A stretch of DNA of 7,403 nucleotides, from positions 1 through 7,403 of the forward strand of contig JAHEIA010000152.1 in assembly GCA_024639625.1 (NCBI GenBank), read 5' to 3'. The position numbers and the translations under genes were made by a program. This document shows, piece after piece, positions 5,676-7,403 of the stretch. The DNA comes from Chromatiales bacterium. Lineage in GTDB: Bacteria; Pseudomonadota; Gammaproteobacteria; Chromatiales; Chromatiaceae. The notes below the pieces were generated by a model that was not told where the DNA came from, made no database searches, and saw only the letters and a list, made by a program, of their open reading frames with translations. Numbering within the stretch: the stretch's first letter is position 1; each line of letters starts with the position of its first letter.

Positions 5676-6557
5676 TTAGGACAAGGCCGCCGCAAGCTCC
5701 TGCAATCGGTAGATCGCCGAAGAATCCAGCTCGCCGTCCCCGGCGCCCACCAGGGCGTTGACGTACTGGGTGGCCAGGGCGGCCCCAGGCACCCCGATGC
5801 CCAGTTGGGCGGCGGTCTCCAGCACGATGCGCATGTCCTTGCAGTGCAGCCGCGCCTTGAAGCCGGGTGCGAAGTCGTGTTCCAGCATGCGTTTACCGTG
5901 GGCCTCGAGCACCCGGCTGGCGGCGAACCCGCCGAGCAGCGCCTCGCGCACTCGGGCCGGGTCCACCCCGTTGCGGCGCGCGAAAACGAAGGCTTCGCCG
6001 ACCGCGGCGATGGCCTGGGAGATCACAATCTGGTTGCAGGCCTTGGTCACTTGTCCCGCGCCGATCTCGCCGCAGCGCACGATGTTCTTGCCCATGACCT
6101 CGAACAGAGGCCGCACGCGCTCGAACACCGCTGTCTTGCCGCCGACCATGAACGACAGGCTCCCGGCTACCGCCCCCTGCTCGCCGCCGGAGACCGGGGC
6201 GTCGAGCATCTCCACGCCTGCGCCTTCGAGCCGGGCGGCCCATTCCCGGGTGGCGATGGGCGACACGGTGCTCATGTCCACCACCACTTTGCCCGCGCCG
6301 GCCCCGTGGATCACGCCGTTGTCGCCGAAAAGCACCTGTTCCACGTCCGGCGTGTCGGAGACATTGATGAAGAGAATGTCGGTCTGCCGGGCGACCGCAG
6401 CGGGGTCGCTGCAGGCGCTCGCGCCGGCGTCGATCAGCGGACGCATGGACTCGGCGCGGCGTGCCCAGACCCACAGCGGGTGGCCGGCGCGCAGCAGGTT
6501 GACGGCTGCCGGGCGCCCCATGATGCCCAAGCCGATATAGCCGATTCGTTCTGTCAT
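5676..6557 (-). CDS. Beta-hydroxyacid dehydrogenase, tartronate-semialdehyde-reductase type
   Basis: A 293-residue NAD(P)-dependent oxidoreductase of the 3-hydroxyisobutyrate dehydrogenase superfamily, cytosolic. The Rossmann motif GLGIMG is at 9-14, the substrate motif DAPVSGGEQGA at 119-129, the catalytic Lys172 lies in GAGQVTKACNQ, and KD at 240-241 completes the signature. Overall similarity, recalled by eye, is best to E. coli GarR/GlxR (2-hydroxy-3-oxopropionate reductase, tartronate semialdehyde to D-glycerate); 3-hydroxyisobutyrate, succinic semialdehyde or glyoxylate reductase are alternatives that motifs cannot separate. ATG at 6557 was chosen because GGAGG lies nine bases upstream and the Rossmann strand begins at once; ten further in-frame codons upstream are unlikely. 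The neighbours lutB and lutC fit a small-hydroxyacid role. A 70-base gap with a hairpin separates it from lutC. Confidence 0.92.
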   Translation of the reverse strand: MTERIGYIGLGIMGRPAAVNLLRAGHPLWVWARRAESMRPLIDAGASACSDPAAVARQTDILFINVSDTPDVEQVLFGDNGVIHGAGAGKVVVDMSTVSPIATREWAARLEGAGVEMLDAPVSGGEQGAVAGSLSFMVGGKTAVFERVRPLFEVMGKNIVRCGEIGAGQVTKACNQIVISQAIAAVGEAFVFARRNGVDPARVREALLGGFAASRVLEAHGKRMLEHDFAPGFKARLHCKDMRIVLETAAQLGIGVPGAALATQYVNALVGAGDGELDSSAIYRLQELAAALS

Positions 6558-6566
6558 CTGTGTTTG

Positions 6567-6571
6567 CCTCC
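6567..6571 (-). promoter_or_regulatory. Ribosome binding site GGAGG for the dehydrogenase
   Basis: GGAGG on the minus strand, nine bases before the ATG at 6557. It settles the start codon against the upstream in-frame ATG at 6587, which lies on the far side of it. Confidence 0.75.
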
Positions 6572-6598
6572 GATTGGTTGGATGCAATGTGGAATCCG

Positions 6599-6620
6599 GC
6601 GCGGCCCGCAGGGCCTGCGC
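6599..6620 (-). terminator. GC hairpin between lutC and the dehydrogenase
   Basis: GCGC-GGCCC around a GCA loop pairs with GGGCC-(T bulge)-GCGC: a 5-bp perfect inner stem extended by four pairs beyond one bulged base. It begins about eight bases after the lutC stop. No U run follows, so it may only dampen read-through or set mRNA stability between two genes of one operon. Confidence 0.35.
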
Positions 6621-6627
6621 ACACCCG

Positions 6628-7254
6628 CTACTCGGGCAGCAGCAGGATCTGCACCCGGCGCGGCCCGTGGGCGCCGAGTTGGATGGTCTGCTCGACGTCC
6701 GCGGTGCGCGAGGGCCCGGTGATCAGGTTCACGCAGCGGGGCATGCCGCGCGGCTCTCGCCGCAGCTGCTGCCACAGATCCTCCTGGCGGGGAACGATGC
6801 GGCTGCGCGGCAGCAGACAGAAGAACAGGTCGGGCAGAAAATTCATTCGCGTTGGCGACTGCGGCCCGGAGAGCAGCACCAGGCTGCCGGTCTCGGCGAT
6901 CCCGGCGTAGGCCGCTGTTACACAGGCTGCGTCCTCCGGCTCCGCATTGCGCAGCGCAAGCCGCGGCTGGCCGGTCCACAGCAGGCCCTCGACCAGTGGG
7001 TGGGGCGCGCCGGCGACCGGCCCGTCGCAACCCACCTGCTCCAGGGTGTCGAGGATTGTCGCCACCGCGTGCGCACGCGAATCCACCGCCATCACCTCGG
7101 CCTGGGCGGTGCGGGCGCGGTCGACGAAGCGGCCCGCCGGGTCCCGCACCCAGTCGGGGAGGGGGGATGCGCGGCGTGCGAGATCCGGAATGGCGTCAGC
7201 GCCGCTGGCGGCAGAGCGCAGGCGGGCCAGGATGCGTTCGCGGGCGGCGCTCAT
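6628..7254 (-). CDS. lutC: LutC-type lactate utilization protein (LUD domain)
   Basis: A 208-residue LUD-domain (DUF162) protein, the small cytosolic partner of LutA and LutB in the iron-sulfur L-lactate oxidation complex. The N-terminal helix MSAARERILARLR and the variable first 100 residues are followed by the family core: GIAETGSLVLLSG (118-130), MNFLPDLFFCLLPRSRIV (137-154), NLITGPSRTADVEQT (176-190) and LGAHGPRRVQILLLP (193-207). The length is usual for LutC. The start is the ATG at 7254, which overlaps the lutB TGA in an ATGA, showing translational coupling; the longer frame to 7284 runs inside lutB. LUD proteins are sometimes recruited to other hydroxyacid or glycolate operons, so the substrate is not proved. 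The dehydrogenase follows after 70 bases. Confidence 0.93.
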   Translation of the reverse strand: MSAARERILARLRSAASGADAIPDLARRASPLPDWVRDPAGRFVDRARTAQAEVMAVDSRAHAVATILDTLEQVGCDGPVAGAPHPLVEGLLWTGQPRLALRNAEPEDAACVTAAYAGIAETGSLVLLSGPQSPTRMNFLPDLFFCLLPRSRIVPRQEDLWQQLRREPRGMPRCVNLITGPSRTADVEQTIQLGAHGPRRVQILLLPE

Positions 7255-7403
7255 CGTCCGCCACCCCGCCGGCCGCGCCGCCATTGCGAGAGAAAGGTCT
7301 CGCCCAACGGCGCCGGCAGGTCGCGCGAGCGTGTCCAGGCCCCCGCCAAAGGCAGGCTGCGCAGACGCCCCGTGCGGCGTCCCAGCGCGCCCAGGAGGCG
7401 GGC
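7251..7403 (-). CDS. lutB: LutB C-terminus (partial; 5' end beyond window)
   Basis: The last 50 residues of a frame entering from the right edge. LutB is the two-[4Fe-4S] LUD-domain subunit of the LutABC L-lactate oxidation complex; the ferredoxin and LUD domains are outside this window. What is seen is the typical tail: an Arg-rich segment, AWTRSRDLPAP (residues 22-32 of the fragment), GETFLSQW (34-41) and a Gly/Arg-rich end before TGA at 7251-7253. The RDLP ... TF ... W spacing matches the LutB C-terminus as I recall it. The TGA overlaps the lutC ATG by the ATGA arrangement. The assignment rests on this tail plus lutC next door; a fused or variant LUD protein is possible. Confidence 0.8.
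   Translation of the reverse strand, partial: ARLLGALGRRTGRLRSLPLAGAWTRSRDLPAPLGETFLSQWRRGRRGGGR

Noticed and set aside
5454..6722. 422-codon plus-strand frame opposite the cytochrome and dehydrogenase genes
   Set aside because: It is antisense to genes with clear haem and Rossmann motifs, and has no signal or domain of its own.

Overview
This 7.4 kb, GC-rich window looks like chromosomal DNA of a gammaproteobacterium. A sulfur- or halo-alkaliphilic purple-sulfur-type lineage (Chromatiales/Ectothiorhodospiraceae) is my best guess. That rests on the mix of BolA, a DUF1820 protein, a short DksA-type zinc finger protein, proteobacterial-type glyoxalase II and a LutBC cluster, and it is inference, not a database result. 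I see no rRNA, tRNA, CRISPR array, insertion sequence or phage gene.

Layout. Positions 9-2887 hold five genes on the minus strand: bolA, a 153-residue unknown protein, a soluble PDC/Cache-type sensor protein, a TraR/DksA-family zinc finger protein and a DUF1820 protein. A 246-base divergent gap (2888-3133) carries a good sigma70-like promoter for the DUF1820 gene. On the plus strand follow gloB (glyoxalase II) and a gene for a 397-residue exported protein built of Tyr-Pro-Pro-Gly / Trp-Gly repeats with a C-terminal coiled coil. A 9-bp perfect hairpin separates this from a convergent minus-strand cluster, read from the right edge: lutB (3' end only), lutC, a beta-hydroxyacid dehydrogenase of the tartronate-semialdehyde-reductase type, and a monohaem cytochrome c lipoprotein.

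How the genes may work together. The right-hand cluster looks like a small-hydroxyacid (lactate/glycolate/tartronate) oxidation unit: LutB and LutC are translationally coupled by an ATGA overlap, followed by a reductase and an envelope cytochrome that could take electrons. gloB also produces D-lactate from the methylglyoxal pathway, but it is a separate unit on the other strand. The left-hand genes are single units linked to stress and regulation (BolA, DksA-like, sensor) rather than one pathway.

The items most worth a second look are the repeat-built exported protein, an Fnr/Anr-type palindrome (TTGA-N6-TCAA) placed at a class II activator position upstream of the 153-residue unknown gene, and the Cache-type sensor protein that lacks membrane segments and any output domain.
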